A stretch of DNA of 64,000 nt, from assembly GCA_000828075.3 (NCBI GenBank), contig JXCB02000001.1:1-64000 (forward strand). Direction: 5' to 3'. Of this stretch, positions 30,801-39,660 are shown piece after piece (position 1 is the first letter of the stretch; each line of letters starts with the position of its first letter). The DNA is from Tolypothrix campylonemoides VB511288 (lineage in GTDB: Bacteria > Cyanobacteriota > Cyanobacteriia > Cyanobacteriales > Nostocaceae). The position numbers and the translations under genes are program-made. Below the pieces are notes generated by a model. That model had not been told where the DNA came from. It saw only the letters and a program-made list of their open reading frames with translations, and searched no databases.

Positions 30801-33559
30801 CCACCAGCTAGAGCCAGATGACACTCTCCTGAGCGCAAACTCTGGCAAGCTTGGTGAACCGCCACCAACGATGACGAGCAAGCTGTATCTACCGCCCAGC
30901 TTGGTCCGCGTAAATCCAACAGATAGGATAAGCGGTTAGCAGCAATGCTAAAAGCGTTGCCAGTGCCGTAATACGCATTACTTGTCGTGGCAGGATGGTT
31001 AAATTGCAATCGGGAATAATCATAGTTGCTGATGCCGATGAATACCCCCGTTTGAGTGCCTGCTAGCTGCTGTTGTGTCACACCAGCACTCTCCAGCGCT
31101 TCCCAACTCACTTCCAGCAATAGCCGTTGCTGGGGATCCATTAGCTCGGTTTCTCGTGGAGAAATCCCGAAAAACTGTGGATCAAACTGATCCACTTGTT
31201 CTAGAAAACCACCCCAACGGGTGTGCATTTTTTCAGAATGTGCTGGTGTCTGGTTGGAATTCGTACTAATGTCCCAGCGGGATGGTACTTCAGAGATGGC
31301 ATCAACTCCATCGCGTAACAGTTGCCAAAAGCTTTGCGGGTCTTTTGCTCCTGGAAAACGACAGCCGATTCCAATAATGGCGATCGCTTCAGTTGTAGTT
31401 GGTGTAGGGTGAGCATCAAGTTTATTCACCCCAGTTTCTAATCCCCCCAAATGCTGAGCTAAGCTTTTAATAGTGGGGTAATCGTACAAGAGTGTGGGCG
31501 AAAGCTCACGTCCTAGCCATTCCTGTAATTCACCGGAAATGCTTACTGCCTTCAACGACGAGAGACCATAGTCAGCTAAGGGTTGCTGAATGTCTATCGG
31601 TTTAGAAGAAGCAAGTTGTTCTGTTAGCTTTGAAATTAACCAGGTTTCGATAACTTCTGCGGTGTAAGATTTCTGCTTGCTCAAAGCTAGCTGCTCATCA
31701 TTGTTGCTGTCTAATAACGCTCCTTGCTCCTTGCGGTTTTGCGCCTGTTGCAACACGGATTCTACTCCCGGTTCCAGATGCAAGAATTTAACTTGGTTTT
31801 GAGGAAGAGCACTCCAAGATGCCACCACATCTAAGCTTTCACCAAGAAAGCCCGCCCGACAAGCACTGCGCTGTATTTTACCACTAGAAGTTTTGGGAAT
31901 ACTTGCAGGTCTAAGCAGTTGGATTGCGTCAACCTCAAGCTCGTGCTGTTGTGCGACTGCTCGACGAATAGCGCTTATCACCTCATCAAAATTAAGCTTC
32001 CGCAGGTAACTCCGCTCCACCTCAATAGCAATGACTAGACGTTCAGAACCTCCAACCGTAACTGAGAAAGCCGCACCACATGACGGTCTTAATCCAGGGT
32101 GACAAACTTCAGCAGTGCGCTCAATGTCTTGAGGATAGTGGTTTCTACCACCAATGATAATCAAGTCTTTGATTCGTCCCGTAACGCATAGTTGCCCGTC
32201 CTTTACAAAGCCCAAATCGCCAGTACGCAAGAAAGGCCCTTCCCCAGTGTCAACCAAATAAGCACGGAAGGTTTCTTCGGTAACTTCAGGACGCCTCCAG
32301 TAACCTTGAGCTACACAGCCTCCCGCAACCCAAATTTCGCCGACTTCATTGGCTGCACAACGGGTTAGGCGTTCAGGGTGAGCGATGACAATTTGCGTAT
32401 CTAAAGCAGCTACACCGCATCCAACCCAGGTTTGACAGTCTTCAGCATCAGCGGAAACTTCCACAACACGATGCTGTTCTAACTCACGAGAAGATAAGTT
32501 GTAGATGGTAGTTTGGTTGTTACAATGAACTGTGGAAACTTTGAGCGTGGTTTCTGCTAGACCATAACCCGGACACAAGGCATCTGCCTTGAAGCCGCAA
32601 ACCGCAAATGCTTCGGTAAAGCATTTGAGAGTCTGGGCTGAGATCGGTTCGGCAGCATTAAGCGCCATTCTCCAGGTACTTAGGTCTAGTTTTGTCTTTT
32701 CTTCTTCAGTGATTTTACGTGTACACAAATCATAGGCAAAGTTGGGAGCAGCGCTGTGAGTACCACCATAGCGAGAAATTGCTGTTAACCAGCGTAAAGG
32801 TTTTTGGAGAAAAGAGGCTGAGGGCATTAAGTAGCAACGAAAACCAAAACATAGCGGCTCCAACACTCCGTAAATGAGTCCTAAATCATGGAAAGTGGGG
32901 AGCCAACTTACCATTACGCTTTCTGGTGTGTGGTTCCAACCCACATCCAAATCCGCCAGAGTGTAAAGCAGATTACTGTGAGTGATCATCACCCCTTTAG
33001 GAGTAGATGTGGAACCTGAGGTATACTGGAGGAAAGCAATCGTGTTGCCGTTAATATCTGGTTCTTGCCAATTTGACGCCAAATCGCTGGAAATATTATC
33101 GGTCGCCACCAGTTGCACACAAGTCAATTGTGCATCCTCAGTCCACCGACCCTTTATTTCTACTAAATTGGAAGACGTCGTGAGCGCCAATGATGCCTGA
33201 GCATCGGAGACAATCGCTTGCAGCCTAGTCATCTTTTGGTTACGACGGGGTGGATACGCAGGAACAGGGACTACCCCCGCATATAAACACCCGAAAAAGG
33301 CAGCAATGAATTCCAGTCCTGGTGGATATAGCAGCAAGGCACGTTCGCCAACGGATACAAGAGACTGTAACTTGGCAGCGATCGCCCGTGCTTTTGAGTC
33401 TAACTGTTGATAAGTTAGGCTATCTGATTCTGCTTCACCATCATGCAGAAAGGTAAAAGCTAGTTTGTTTGGCTGGTGAACAGACCTGTAGCGCAGGAGG
33501 TCTACTAAAGTAGAGATATGTGGGGAAGTTTGTGAGTTCAAATCGTCAAATGGAATCAT
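21893..33559 (-). CDS. Hybrid FAAL-PKS-aminotransferase-NRPS synthetase making a beta-amino fatty acyl-Asn start unit
   Basis: Domains in order (rough residues): fatty acyl-AMP ligase 1-590, ACP (YGLSSL at about 667), ketosynthase 725-1150 (DTACSSSL at about 893), acyltransferase 1270-1560 (GHSLGE at about 1350; HAFH suggests malonyl-CoA), ACP (MGADSL at about 1668), PLP aminotransferase 1890-2310 (YGKIVGGG at about 2137), condensation (HHIISDGW at about 2487), adenylation ([11 protein letters not shown] at about 2962), carrier (GGDSIL at about 3354) and epimerase 3400-3870 (HHLAVDG at about 3536). The pocket D-A-T-K-V-G-E-V-G resembles asparagine codes. There is no ketoreductase, so the beta-ketone formed after one malonyl extension can go straight to a beta-amine, as in mycosubtilin/iturin synthetases. 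The predicted output is a beta-amino fatty acid linked to D-Asn. It is the first gene of the cluster; no clear ribosome site precedes the ATG at 33559. Confidence 0.93.
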   Translation of the reverse strand: MIPFDDLNSQTSPHISTLVDLLRYRSVHQPNKLAFTFLHDGEAESDSLTYQQLDSKARAIAAKLQSLVSVGERALLLYPPGLEFIAAFFGCLYAGVVPVPAYPPRRNQKMTRLQAIVSDAQASLALTTSSNLVEIKGRWTEDAQLTCVQLVATDNISSDLASNWQEPDINGNTIAFLQYTSGSTSTPKGVMITHSNLLYTLADLDVGWNHTPESVMVSWLPTFHDLGLIYGVLEPLCFGFRCYLMPSASFLQKPLRWLTAISRYGGTHSAAPNFAYDLCTRKITEEEKTKLDLSTWRMALNAAEPISAQTLKCFTEAFAVCGFKADALCPGYGLAETTLKVSTVHCNNQTTIYNLSSRELEQHRVVEVSADAEDCQTWVGCGVAALDTQIVIAHPERLTRCAANEVGEIWVAGGCVAQGYWRRPEVTEETFRAYLVDTGEGPFLRTGDLGFVKDGQLCVTGRIKDLIIIGGRNHYPQDIERTAEVCHPGLRPSCGAAFSVTVGGSERLVIAIEVERSYLRKLNFDEVISAIRRAVAQQHELEVDAIQLLRPASIPKTSSGKIQRSACRAGFLGESLDVVASWSALPQNQVKFLHLEPGVESVLQQAQNRKEQGALLDSNNDEQLALSKQKSYTAEVIETWLISKLTEQLASSKPIDIQQPLADYGLSSLKAVSISGELQEWLGRELSPTLLYDYPTIKSLAQHLGGLETGVNKLDAHPTPTTTEAIAIIGIGCRFPGAKDPQSFWQLLRDGVDAISEVPSRWDISTNSNQTPAHSEKMHTRWGGFLEQVDQFDPQFFGISPRETELMDPQQRLLLEVSWEALESAGVTQQQLAGTQTGVFIGISNYDYSRLQFNHPATTSNAYYGTGNAFSIAANRLSYLLDLRGPSWAVDTACSSSLVAVHQACQSLRSGECHLALAGGVNLILSPELTITFANAGMLAADGRCKTFDAKADGYVRGEGCGVIVLKRISDAQRDGDNILAVIKGSAVNQDGRSNGLTAPNGLSQQAVIRQALENAQVSSAQISYVEAHGTGTSLGDPIEFNSIKDVLMQERSLDAPCWIGSVKTNIGHLEAAAGIAGLIKVVLSLHYKEIPPHLHLEQLNPYISLEGTPLSIPTKRQPWLGEKERRKACVSSFGFGGTNAHVVLEEASSTASVENEVERPLHILTLSAKSEKSLREMAQRYVETEDIPSLQKFYLEGSLADVCYTANTRRTHFDHRLAVVAESIVHLRHQLGAFAAHQKTTEVFSSILDNNKHPKIAFLFTGQGSQYVGMGRQLYQQAPTFRACLDRCDEILRPYLKESLLSILYPESGKTSLLDQTAYTQPALFAFEYALFELWKSWGVHPDAVMGHSLGEYVAAVSAGVFSLEDGLKLVALRARMMQSLPPQGEMVAVFASEAAIRAVTEINVQKVAIAADNGPQSTVISGEQQAVREICTALEAAGIQTKKLVTSHAFHSPLMEPMLAEFRQVAATVTYAAPQIDIISNVTGKRLTAESINSEYWCHHLRSRVEFAKSLQTLHAAGYNLFVEIGPKPTLLGMGRRCLPEGDQVWLPSVRPGRGDWQQILQSLGELYVRGVRVNWSGFDRDYSRSVVQLPTYQFQRKRYWIEKQDSTMNEKQFGLKVSKSQLNGSSKIHRRDAILSKLHFLTADLLKADSSEVDVHTPFLEMGADSLILVDAMGYIESTYGIKITIRQLFEELTTINALASYIDQNLPPDQMSAVSQPAKSASKTQQSTQQTTAAIVATKSDSVGSNENATMAETVIESIMKQQIELVSQVVSQQLDVLRGNGLSPDLLSSHNGQSQSAHQTTAPAAHSPKRTQQNQIAEGAEETSSANKLESKQTVAKAFSPLSEVGLPLAKELNQQQKLHLETLIAQYNKRTQKSKQRAQAYRPVLADSRAVAGFRPSTKEMVYPIIGERALGARFWDIDGNEYVDLTMGFGVLLFGHAPPFITAAREEQNKLGIEIGPQSNLAGEVAELICELTGMERVAFCNSGTEAVMTALRLARTATGRTKIALFANSYHGHFDGVLAKASPGQFSAVPMAPGVSEHAVEDVLVLDYGDTKSIDILQAHAHELAAVLVEPVQSRRPDLQPKEFLQQLRQLTAEAGIALIFDEVLVGFRIHSGGAQAWFGIEADIATYGKIVGGGIPIGVVAGKATYMDGIDGGLWNYGDTSYPQAEKTFFAGTFNKNHMGMAVARAVLKHLKNQGPALQQQLNQRTLQLATTLNTYFELEDVPIRIVHFGSLFRFAFSGNLDLLFYHLLCKGVYIWEGRNCFLSTAHTDEDIDYVIQAVKDSVEELRSGGFLPKPLVKLAQGDRSSARTSSHLTKNSSAKVALPDCVSVERQQTQEEANKTHILPLTDAQKQLWTLAKMEDNGFLAYNISISLELQGPFRLAAMHQAVQKVVARHEALRTFIDSQSDFQYIKPSLKVDIPVIDISSLDSCERESKMAEWFKKQSLEPFDLIQGPLFRIQILKLEEQLHLLILTTHHIISDGWSMSVILQELGTLYSAECQGVICQLTPPMQFREYIKWQEQQSQTEAMADHESYWLQKFASSIPVLNLPTDRPHPPIKSYRGSRQTKRLNPDICRSIKKLSTEKGCTLFMTLLAAYTIFLHRITDQDDIVVGIPSAGRSLEGSKLLVGYCAHILPIQSCVVGNPTVSEYIETLRSVLLEAYEHQDYPFAKLLKQLEVGRDLSRSPLVTAIFNLERPLAVEMFELEANLFSKPINFIDYDLNLNATEINGEIVLDCDYNTDLFNADTITRLLGHFQTLLEGIVSNPQQHLAQLPLLSEAEQRQLLVEWNSTTVEYPQDKCIHQLFEEQVERTPHAVAVVYENQQLTYLELNCRANQLAHYLRSLGVGADVLVGICVERSVEMMVGLLGILKAGGAYVPLDPDYPTERLSFMLEDAQVGVLLTQQRLVDRLPEHGAQQVFLDTDWQVISQSSQDNLITNVQTSNLAYVIYTSGSTGRPKGTMILHQGVVNYLSWCTQAYAVVDGDGAPVQSSFAFDATITSLFSPLIVGKQVILLPEQQEIEALCVVLQSRRQFSLVKLTPAHLELLNQLLPSQQAAAQTKALVIGGEALFGKTLHLWRQNAPNTRLINEYGPTETVVGCCFYEVTNETSLAEGILIGRPIANTQIYILDSNLQPVPIGIPGELHIGGDGLARGYLNRPKLTLEKFIPNPFCTDGHSRLYKTGDLARYLPDGNIEYLGRIDNQVKIRGFRIELGEIEAVLSQHPSVHSVVVIARVDNPGTQRLVAYIVPQQHTAPTISELRQFLKTKLPDYMVPSAIVFLEALPLTPNGKIDRRALPAPELDRELLDKFVAPRTRIEEMLAHIWASVLKVERVGIHDNFFELGGDSILNIQTIARANQVGIVLSPKQLFMHQTISELAAVAGTTEAIVAEQGLVTGVTPLTPIQHWFFEQNLPEPHHYNQSVFLEVSPDIQPDLLKQVVQQLLIHHDGLRLRFVPSEFGWQQINTLPDEIIPLTVIDLSAIAADKQLSALESTANELQASLNLSKGPMIQVALFNFGSNKPSRLLILIHHLAVDGVSWRILLEDLATAYQQLSRGEVIQLPPKTTAFRDWAERLVEYGQSEALTTELDYWLEQSRLSIAPLPVDYSFDKQSNTVASTDQVSVALSVEQTQALLQEVPQAYNTQINDILLTALLQSFVQWTGKRSLLVDLEGHGREELFKNVDLSRTVGWFTTLFPILLELGEIDHPGEILKLVKEQLRRLPNRGIGYGILRYLSQNVTTVSKLKNLPQAELCFNYLGQLDRGLCEPPLLGFAQEASGATNSPLARRGYLLEIDGFIISDRLQMNWTYSQNIHKRETIERLAQGFKTALVSLITHCQSPETKGYTPSDFSAARLNQKQLNAFLEKIQKNVGLTHHTKKPDFA

Positions 33560-33618
33560 AATAATATGGATTTCAAAATGTGTTTCTTGGAGCAGGGGTA
33601 CGTTGCTGAATAGACACT

Positions 33619-33850
33619 AGAACTTACGGATTGACGAAAGTCTGATTATGTGCTTTAACTCCTACCTGTTTATTGAACGGAAGTTTAGCTTAAAGAGCTA
33701 ACCTTGGTATCTTCTTTTTTATAGGGTTCAGACTCATCAAATTATGCAGTTAGGGGATTATATGGGAAAAAATGGCACTTCTATCGCTTACAGATTCGAT
33801 GTCTGGGGCTTTCGCACACAAAGCGCCTATTTGTCTTGTGCGTAAGTCCT
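33619..33850. repeat. MITE-like element, copy B (ends AGAACTTACGGA / TGCGTAAGTCCT)
   Basis: The 232-bp segment shares ends and inner motifs (ATTGACGAAAGTCTGATTAT, then ATTATGCA and ATGGGAAA) with copy A. It lies 60 bp upstream of the first synthetase gene, where promoter elements would be expected. Confidence 0.7.
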
Positions 33851-34099
33851 AGAGACATCAACTCATCTATTTGGGTACAGTTTCATATTTTAGATAGCGA
33901 GGTAAGAATTTAAATGCAATCTTCGCTTCTGCTTCGTCAAATTGCCATCTTCCTAGTTCAGCATATTTTGTATTAAGTGACACATAGGAATGCGATTTCT
34001 TAAGAAAAACTATTTAGAAAATTGAAGAACTCAATTTAACTATATCGCAATATCTTCAGTTAAGAGACTTCCAAATAAAAAAGTATCCAAAAATCTCTG

Positions 34100-34392
34100 G
34101 AACGGGCGTCTCGCCCGTTCAGATCGAGGGCGAGCGGGGACGCCTAACGCCAGTCGCCTGCGGAGGGAAACCCTCCTGGAGCTTACGCCCACCCCACAAG
34201 ATGGATAATTTATTTCTTGGAAAGGGAGCATCCCAAAGCAAGCAAAAACCTTACTTACCCTCATCCCCTAACCCCTTCTCAAGAGCGGGATTCGGGGAAT
34301 AAGAGTAGGACTTGACTCCCCTCTCCCCATTTGGGAGAGGGGTTGGGGGTGAGGGCAGAATGGCAAGTGTGTAAAATTGGGATGCTCCCCTT
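34100..34392. repeat. Composite of palindromic repeats upstream of the cluster
   Basis: Three structures lie side by side in the 33560-34454 gap. A GAACGGGCG hairpin is at 34100-34120. A copy of the CCAGTCGCCT...GGGAAACCCTCC family is at 34150-34184. An inverted repeat GGGAGCATCCCAA (34224-34236, complement 34377-34389) encloses a CTCTCCCC/GGGGAGAG hairpin common in Nostocales intergenic DNA. No gene is supported in this gap. Confidence 0.6.
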
Positions 34393-34454
34393 GGAAATCC
34401 CTAAAAATGGCTATCTACCCCATTTTATTAATTTTCCAAAATGCTCAATCACTA

Positions 34455-35003
34455 TTAAACAGCAACTTTTTGACTGATATAATTGACAATTTGTTGTGGA
34501 GTGGAAAACTCTTCAGCAAATTTATCATTAATTTGAATATTGAAAGTTGACTCTAAAACCATGATTAGTTCCACTATGTCTAAGGAATCTGCTCCTAAGT
34601 TCTTTACAAAATTTGAAGCTAAGCTCACTTGATTAGGCTCAATACCTAGCTGCTCTGCAACTATGATTTGTAATTTTTCAAAAATTTTCTGATTTTTTAA
34701 TTGACTATGTTGAATTTCTACTTGAATTTCTACTAATGAATCAATTATTTCTTTCAATAGTACAATAATCCGCTGATATTGCTGAATATCTTCCTTAGAA
34801 AGGGAGAAACCTTGGCGGTCTAGTAGCCACTTTTGACAAAGCTGATGGTTTCCTAAACAAAAGTTCCATACCTGCGGTGGCACGCCTGAAAAGTACTGCG
34901 TTTCGTTAATCCAGACGAGTCCGCTGTCAGCACTGTGCTTAGACGTTGTGTAGCGTACTGTCTCGATAGTATTGTCCCCAATAATAGGATAACTAGTGTA
35001 CAT
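34455..35003 (-). CDS. Acyl carrier protein fused to a type ISP restriction-modification C-terminal domain
   Basis: Residues about 95-182 are an acyl carrier protein with LGADSLDIVEL, the Ser of which should carry phosphopantetheine, in a sequence close to the fatty-acid-synthase ACP type. Residues 1-95 match something quite different. RYT...WINETQYFSGVPPQVWNF, then LCQKWLLDRQGFSLS and a QYQRIIVLLKE helix, are characteristic of the C-terminal specificity region of type ISP restriction-modification or N6-methylase proteins. No catalytic methylase or helicase motif is present. It lies upstream of the lipopeptide genes on the same strand, so the ACP could serve them, but it is 900 bp away. It could be an accidental gene fusion that was kept, or an established small family. 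The frame is intact. Confidence 0.75.
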   Translation of the reverse strand: MYTSYPIIGDNTIETVRYTTSKHSADSGLVWINETQYFSGVPPQVWNFCLGNHQLCQKWLLDRQGFSLSKEDIQQYQRIIVLLKEIIDSLVEIQVEIQHSQLKNQKIFEKLQIIVAEQLGIEPNQVSLASNFVKNLGADSLDIVELIMVLESTFNIQINDKFAEEFSTPQQIVNYISQKVAV

Positions 35004-35401
35004 AGAATATCTTTTGAAAAAAGTAAAATTTTATACGTTTACAACGGTTTATCATTAGACATCTCCAAAAATGCTGATACCTCTCTATGACTGAATGATT
35101 TATAATTCTGATTCTGTATGCTTCAACTTCTAGTAAATGAATAGGTATGTAAGGCGATTGCGTGCGGTAAGCGCTCAGGGGGTAAGAACATCTCAATTGA
35201 GCTTGATATAAGGACTTGGAGCAATCTATTGTATAGTCAATGAAACAAGAACTAATAACTTGAATCATGCAATTGCTAAGCTGTTGCGCTGTTAATTTGC
35301 ACTTCGGAATCTACTACCTGATACAAACCATTTTTTGCAACACAATTATATGTTCTGTACCTGGTTCGACAACGTTGAGTAGTCATGCGGTACAATACCC
35401 A
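35004..35401. other. Non-coding stretch between the ACP-fusion and DUF3102 genes
   Basis: About 400 bases without a supported gene. No strong hairpin or tandem repeat is evident. It probably carries the promoter of the ACP-fusion gene. Confidence 0.4.
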
Positions 35402-36289
35402 TCAGTTTGAGTATTGGTCTTGTTGCCGAATGTTGAGTGCCTGTTGAGATGCGGTGATTATGGCTGACAGCTGATACTCGCTCAATCCTTTATTGACAGC
35501 CTTTAGAATCACTCTAGCTAGTTGCTCTGGTGTTAAGTTTTTGATGCTAACTGCCATTTGAGCGATCGCTGCATCTGATGTTTCGTGGGAAATAGCAACT
35601 TGATTTTCCGTGCTAGTTGGGGTTTGCGTGGTATCGTCAAATGTATCTAGGACAGTAGTTGCAATTTGCTTGTTTTCGGACACCATCGAGGGCAGTGATT
35701 CTTGGGGTAATAGCGATCGCGTTTGTGTGATCGCATCTTTTTCAGTCAAATGTTCTTGTGCAGAGATTGCTGACGTAATTTCATAACCTGTAGGTTCTAT
35801 AACGTTGAGTGATTTGTCAGACTTAAGCGAGGCTGTTTTCTTATGTTGAGAAACAATTGCTTTGGCTTTAGTATAGCTGATGTTCTCGCCATTTGAAGCG
35901 CGTTTGAGGACTTCTTCTCTGACGTGTTTAGGTGTAGAAGGGGCAGCGATTAGGTACAGAGTTGAAGCAGTAATATTCAAATGCGTAAAATTTACGCATT
36001 TGAACTGCTGTGCAACCTGCATGAATTTGGTGGCAGCTGATACACTCCAATTAAACTCAAACTTAAGCCAATTTCTAAAGCTTCCATGTCCCAGATGCTG
36101 CTTCACCTCAATTAGCTTCTGTCCGATATCGATAATATCTTGAGAATTACGGCGCATTAGTGCCTTAATTTCGTTGGTGCGCTGTTGAACAACTCGCTGC
36201 GTTTGGGCTTCTAAAACAGAATATTCAAACTTTAGAGTTTGCTTTGGCAACTCGTCTAACAGTTTAGATGGTAAATCATTACGGTTCAT
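35402..36289 (-). CDS. DUF3102 protein
   Basis: The first 150 residues match the cyanobacterial DUF3102 pattern: IGQKLIEVKQHLGHGSFRNW, then WSVSAATKFMQVAQQF, then STLYLIAAPSTP and VREEVLKRA. The domain is often found in phage- or plasmid-like proteins and is thought to bind DNA, but its role is not established. The C-terminal half is Ser/Thr/Gln-rich and probably disordered, ending in a short helical part (LTPEQLARVILKAVNKGL). A perfect 29-base palindrome lies inside the coding region at 35976-36004. The gene is alone on its strand with about 400-560 bp free on each side. Confidence 0.8.
   Translation of the reverse strand: MNRNDLPSKLLDELPKQTLKFEYSVLEAQTQRVVQQRTNEIKALMRRNSQDIIDIGQKLIEVKQHLGHGSFRNWLKFEFNWSVSAATKFMQVAQQFKCVNFTHLNITASTLYLIAAPSTPKHVREEVLKRASNGENISYTKAKAIVSQHKKTASLKSDKSLNVIEPTGYEITSAISAQEHLTEKDAITQTRSLLPQESLPSMVSENKQIATTVLDTFDDTTQTPTSTENQVAISHETSDAAIAQMAVSIKNLTPEQLARVILKAVNKGLSEYQLSAIITASQQALNIRQQDQYSN
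35976..36004. repeat. 29-base palindrome inside the DUF3102 gene
   Basis: TTCAAATGCGTAAA, a central A, and the exact complement TTTACGCATTTGAA. It encodes the conserved QFKCVNFTHLN stretch, so it may be a coding coincidence or an internal operator. Confidence 0.5.
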
Positions 36290-36853
36290 ATGCTACTAAC
36301 TCCGTTTTTTGTGGTAATGGCACTTGAGAAACTGAAGTTTAAACTCAAGCCACGTGATGCGCAATCAAGAAGATTGCAGCTTTGCTTCGCTCCCGCGAAG
36401 GCTAAAACCAAAATCCTTCATCCTTATAGGGGTTAGTGAAATCAATTTATGCACTAGCGAGTCTGTTTCTCAAAAAATATAAAGTGAATAAATTACCATT
36501 ACGCATGAATGCGTCTCTTGCGCGTCTCCTAAGGAGAGGGATTGAATAACGTTGCTGGTTAAAATTTTTCATCTTTCTGTTCTCAACAATTTGAGTGATT
36601 GGACTTAATTAATAAGATAAAAAAAAATTACTTAAGTTATCCACTAACTTTTATGATCTATTGAATATCAAACCCGGCTTCAAAAAATACACTTTTCTGT
36701 ATGCGCTGCCAAATTTGCCTCTTATACAATAGATAAGTGCGTTAAAAGGTAAGCCAATGATGAGTAAAATGTATCAAAGATTACATAAAATTTATTAATA
36801 CTCTTGAAATTTTGGTTTTTATGTGGTAAGAATATGAGCTTAAATAAAAGACT
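36290..36853. other. Divergent intergenic region
   Basis: No gene is supported. The interval separates the divergent DUF3102 and response-regulator genes and should hold both promoters. A short stretch near 36432 (TGAAATCAATTTATGCACTA) resembles the inner part of the MITE-like family seen around the NRPS genes. The last 200 bases before 36854 are AT-rich. Confidence 0.4.
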
Positions 36854-37564
36854 ATGGTAAAAGTAAGCTTTAAGGAATTAATGGTAAGCCAAGATTTACC
36901 AAAACAAGGAAAGCAAAAGATTCTCGTGGTGGACGATCACCAACTAATCCTGAGTGCAAGCCTTGAATTGCTACGACAGGAGTATACAGAGGCGGAATTT
37001 CTCAAAGCACAATCTGCACAAGAAGCTTTTGATATAGTAGCAAGCTACCAGCTTGACCTCGTTGTCATAGACCTGTCGATTCCGGAGAAGTCTGGAATGA
37101 TCGCTCAAATTGATACAGGTATTCAACTACTAAAAACCTTAATGAAGAAGTATCCTACACTCAATCTTGTGGTGCAAAGTAGTTATATTAAGGCACTAGT
37201 GCGTATTAAACGTGAAATTGATGACCATCAAGGGGGCTTTGTCATTGCTAATAAAGGACTTTCCGAACAGGAAATCTTAAATCGGGTTAACTTGGCGCTA
37301 CAAGGTATAACCCATACAAAAGATATCAAAACAGCATTGGAATTTAAGCCAGAGTGGCTAGAAGTTTTGAAGCTAGCGTTTGAAGAAGGATTGCAAGATA
37401 AAGCTATTGCCGAACAAATGCATATACATGAACGAACTGTCCGTTCATACTGGACTAAAATCCAAGACGTACTGGGTGTTTATCCTGAAGATTGCAAGCT
37501 TGAAGGCAAGAATATGCGAATTCAAACGACAATCCGTGCAAGAGTTGAAGGGCTAATTGACTAA
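36854..37564 (+). CDS. Response regulator, receiver plus LuxR/NarL-like helix-turn-helix
   Basis: The receiver domain (about residues 20-155) has the acidic pair D27-D28 (VVDDHQ), the likely phospho-acceptor D73 (VVIDLS) and the conserved Lys in VIANKG near 141. The C-terminal region (about 170-236) holds a recognition helix-turn-helix (LQDKAIAEQMHIHERTVRSY) of the NarL/LuxR kind. It is followed after 24 bp by a CHASE2 histidine kinase on the same strand, which is presumably its partner. A second ATG at codon 10 is possible, but the first is used here. Confidence 0.88.
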   Translation: MVKVSFKELMVSQDLPKQGKQKILVVDDHQLILSASLELLRQEYTEAEFLKAQSAQEAFDIVASYQLDLVVIDLSIPEKSGMIAQIDTGIQLLKTLMKKYPTLNLVVQSSYIKALVRIKREIDDHQGGFVIANKGLSEQEILNRVNLALQGITHTKDIKTALEFKPEWLEVLKLAFEEGLQDKAIAEQMHIHERTVRSYWTKIQDVLGVYPEDCKLEGKNMRIQTTIRARVEGLID

Positions 37565-37588
37565 TTAGGAGTTAGGAGTTAATGATTC

Positions 37589-39616
37589 ATGGCTAGGGGT
37601 TCTGGTAGGGTGATGTGGAAAAAAATTAAAAAAGAAATTGCTATTTGGCGTACAGGAGCATTACCAGGATTTGGAATCTTAGCAATTGTTATCATCGCTC
37701 GTTTATGTGGGTTACTTCAGCCTCTAGAGTGGATGGCTCTTGATAACTTTCTGCGTCTGCGTCCTGCTGAGCCTATGGATCATAGAATCATCATTATCGG
37801 CATTACTGAAGAAGATATCGCAAGTGCAAAAACTTATCCTATACCAGATAAAGAGATTGCAGCAGTCATCAAAAAAGTACAGAATTATCAGCCTAGAGTT
37901 ATTGGTTTAGATATTGTTAGAGATGTATCTGTTGAACCAGGTCATAAAGAACTGGTTGATGTATTTAAACAAAGTAAAAAATTAATTGCTATTGAAAAAG
38001 TTTTACCGTATCAATATGCACCACCGCCAAATCTGCCTGATAACCAAGTTGGTTTCGCAGATGTTACATCAGATAAAGATGGCAATTCCAGGCGTATTCT
38101 TCTTGGTACACCATCATTGAATGGTCAAGGCTACAAGTATTCCCTACCTTTGCGTCTAGTAGAAATTTATTTATCTCGTGAACGTATTACTTTGGAAAAC
38201 GGTACTCGTGACCCCGAAACTATGCGATTTGGCTCAGTTGAAATCCCTCGCTTTTCGCCAAATACTGGCGGATATGTAGGAATAGATGCAGGTGGGGTTC
38301 AGACACTACTCAATTGGCGGAGTGGAAGGGAACCATTTCGAGTTTTATCTTTTAATGATATTAAAACAAATAAATTTCAACCGGAATGGTTACGCGATCG
38401 CATTGTTTTGATAGGCATAACTACCCCCAGTGTTCCAGACTATATTAACACGAGAGCAGTTGCTGGTTTGAAACCTGATGGTCAGATTTTTGGAGTACAA
38501 TTTCATGCTCATGCTTCTTCCCAGATTGTTAGCGCAGTTCTTGATAAACGACCGCTTCTAAGAGTTTGGTCAGATGAGTGGGAATATCTGTGGATAGTTG
38601 TTTGGGGTATGATACCGATTATTATCGGACGGCTGACTCAATCCGTATTTAAAAATTTGTTTGCTGTTGGTGTGACTAGTCTTTCCCTAGTGGGAGCTGG
38701 TTATCTGCTTCTCGTATGGGGTTGGTGGATTCCCGTAGCACCAAGTTTAATAATTTTATGTATCAATGGTGTAGGTTTGAGTGCTTTTGCTTTTTATCAA
38801 CGCGATATGGCATTGCAGTCTCAAATTGATGAACGCCAACGCACCATCGACCAAGCATTTACTCTGATTCATAATGGACCATTGCAAACACTAGCTACTG
38901 CCTTAAGATGTGTTCAAGATAAAAATTTACTACAGGAGAAATTATACTGTCAACTGCAAAATCTAGACATAGAAATTCGCGCAATAGGTGAACACTTGAA
39001 ATCAGAAGCTCTCAATCAAGAGGAAAGCCTTCTTTTAGGAAGTGGTTTAAAACTAGATTTAAAACTTCCAATTCATGAACTTTTCTATGAAGTTTATACC
39101 AGCACACTAAAACGAGACCTTCCCAATTTTCAAAATCTCAAGGTGAAAACCCGCTCATTTGACCCTATTGAGGAGGAATACTTGAGTATTGAACAGAAGC
39201 GAGAACTTTGCCAATTTTTGGAAGAAGCTTTATGCAATGTTGGAAAACACGCATTAGGAGCCACACGCATTCAAGCCACTGGCAAAGAAAACAAAGACAG
39301 GTATACTCTTAGCATTAAAGATAATGGTTGTGGTATCTGTTCAGATTTAGAAAATAAAGGAACAAAGCAGGCTAGAAATTTAGCCAGAAAATTGGGAGGT
39401 TACTTTAAGCGAGAATCAGTTTCTCTCCGAGGTACTTTATGTGAATTAACTTGGTCTTTAAGAAGTAGTAAAGATTCCCTCATAATTTCCCTTAAATCTT
39501 TTTTTAAAGTACTTAATGAGAACACTCCCGACTCAAAACAAGCTGCTGCGAAGACAACCGATACACCTCCTATGGTTCTAGAATCGGATCGCCTTTGTGC
39601 CAAGGACGACGAGTAG
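37589..39616 (+). CDS. CHASE2-domain sensor histidine kinase
   Basis: An N-terminal membrane anchor is followed by an extracellular CHASE2 sensor domain (about residues 40-310, with DHRIIIIGITEEDI and the DRIVLIGITTPSVPDY motif near its end). Three membrane segments (about 325-405) follow, then a HisKA_3-type dimerisation region with the likely phospho-acceptor His in TLIHNGPLQTLA (about 427), and a HATPase with a degenerate N box (EEALCNVGKHA) and DNGCGI. It should detect an unknown extracellular signal and phosphorylate the regulator encoded just upstream. An AGGAG lies 10 bases before the ATG at 37589; an alternative ATG is at 37613. Confidence 0.88.
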   Translation: MARGSGRVMWKKIKKEIAIWRTGALPGFGILAIVIIARLCGLLQPLEWMALDNFLRLRPAEPMDHRIIIIGITEEDIASAKTYPIPDKEIAAVIKKVQNYQPRVIGLDIVRDVSVEPGHKELVDVFKQSKKLIAIEKVLPYQYAPPPNLPDNQVGFADVTSDKDGNSRRILLGTPSLNGQGYKYSLPLRLVEIYLSRERITLENGTRDPETMRFGSVEIPRFSPNTGGYVGIDAGGVQTLLNWRSGREPFRVLSFNDIKTNKFQPEWLRDRIVLIGITTPSVPDYINTRAVAGLKPDGQIFGVQFHAHASSQIVSAVLDKRPLLRVWSDEWEYLWIVVWGMIPIIIGRLTQSVFKNLFAVGVTSLSLVGAGYLLLVWGWWIPVAPSLIILCINGVGLSAFAFYQRDMALQSQIDERQRTIDQAFTLIHNGPLQTLATALRCVQDKNLLQEKLYCQLQNLDIEIRAIGEHLKSEALNQEESLLLGSGLKLDLKLPIHELFYEVYTSTLKRDLPNFQNLKVKTRSFDPIEEEYLSIEQKRELCQFLEEALCNVGKHALGATRIQATGKENKDRYTLSIKDNGCGICSDLENKGTKQARNLARKLGGYFKRESVSLRGTLCELTWSLRSSKDSLIISLKSFFKVLNENTPDSKQAAAKTTDTPPMVLESDRLCAKDDE

Positions 39617-39660
39617 AGTTCCTAGATGGTCGAGATTAGATCATAACATTTATATATGTA

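Noticed and set aside
34040-34264. A 74-codon minus-strand frame upstream of the cluster
   Set aside because: It is translated palindromic repeat sequence with no protein-like conservation.
36500-36560. A CRISPR repeat remnant (CTCCTAAGGAGAGGGATTGA)
   Set aside because: It faintly resembles cyanobacterial CRISPR repeats, but it occurs once with no spacers or cas genes.
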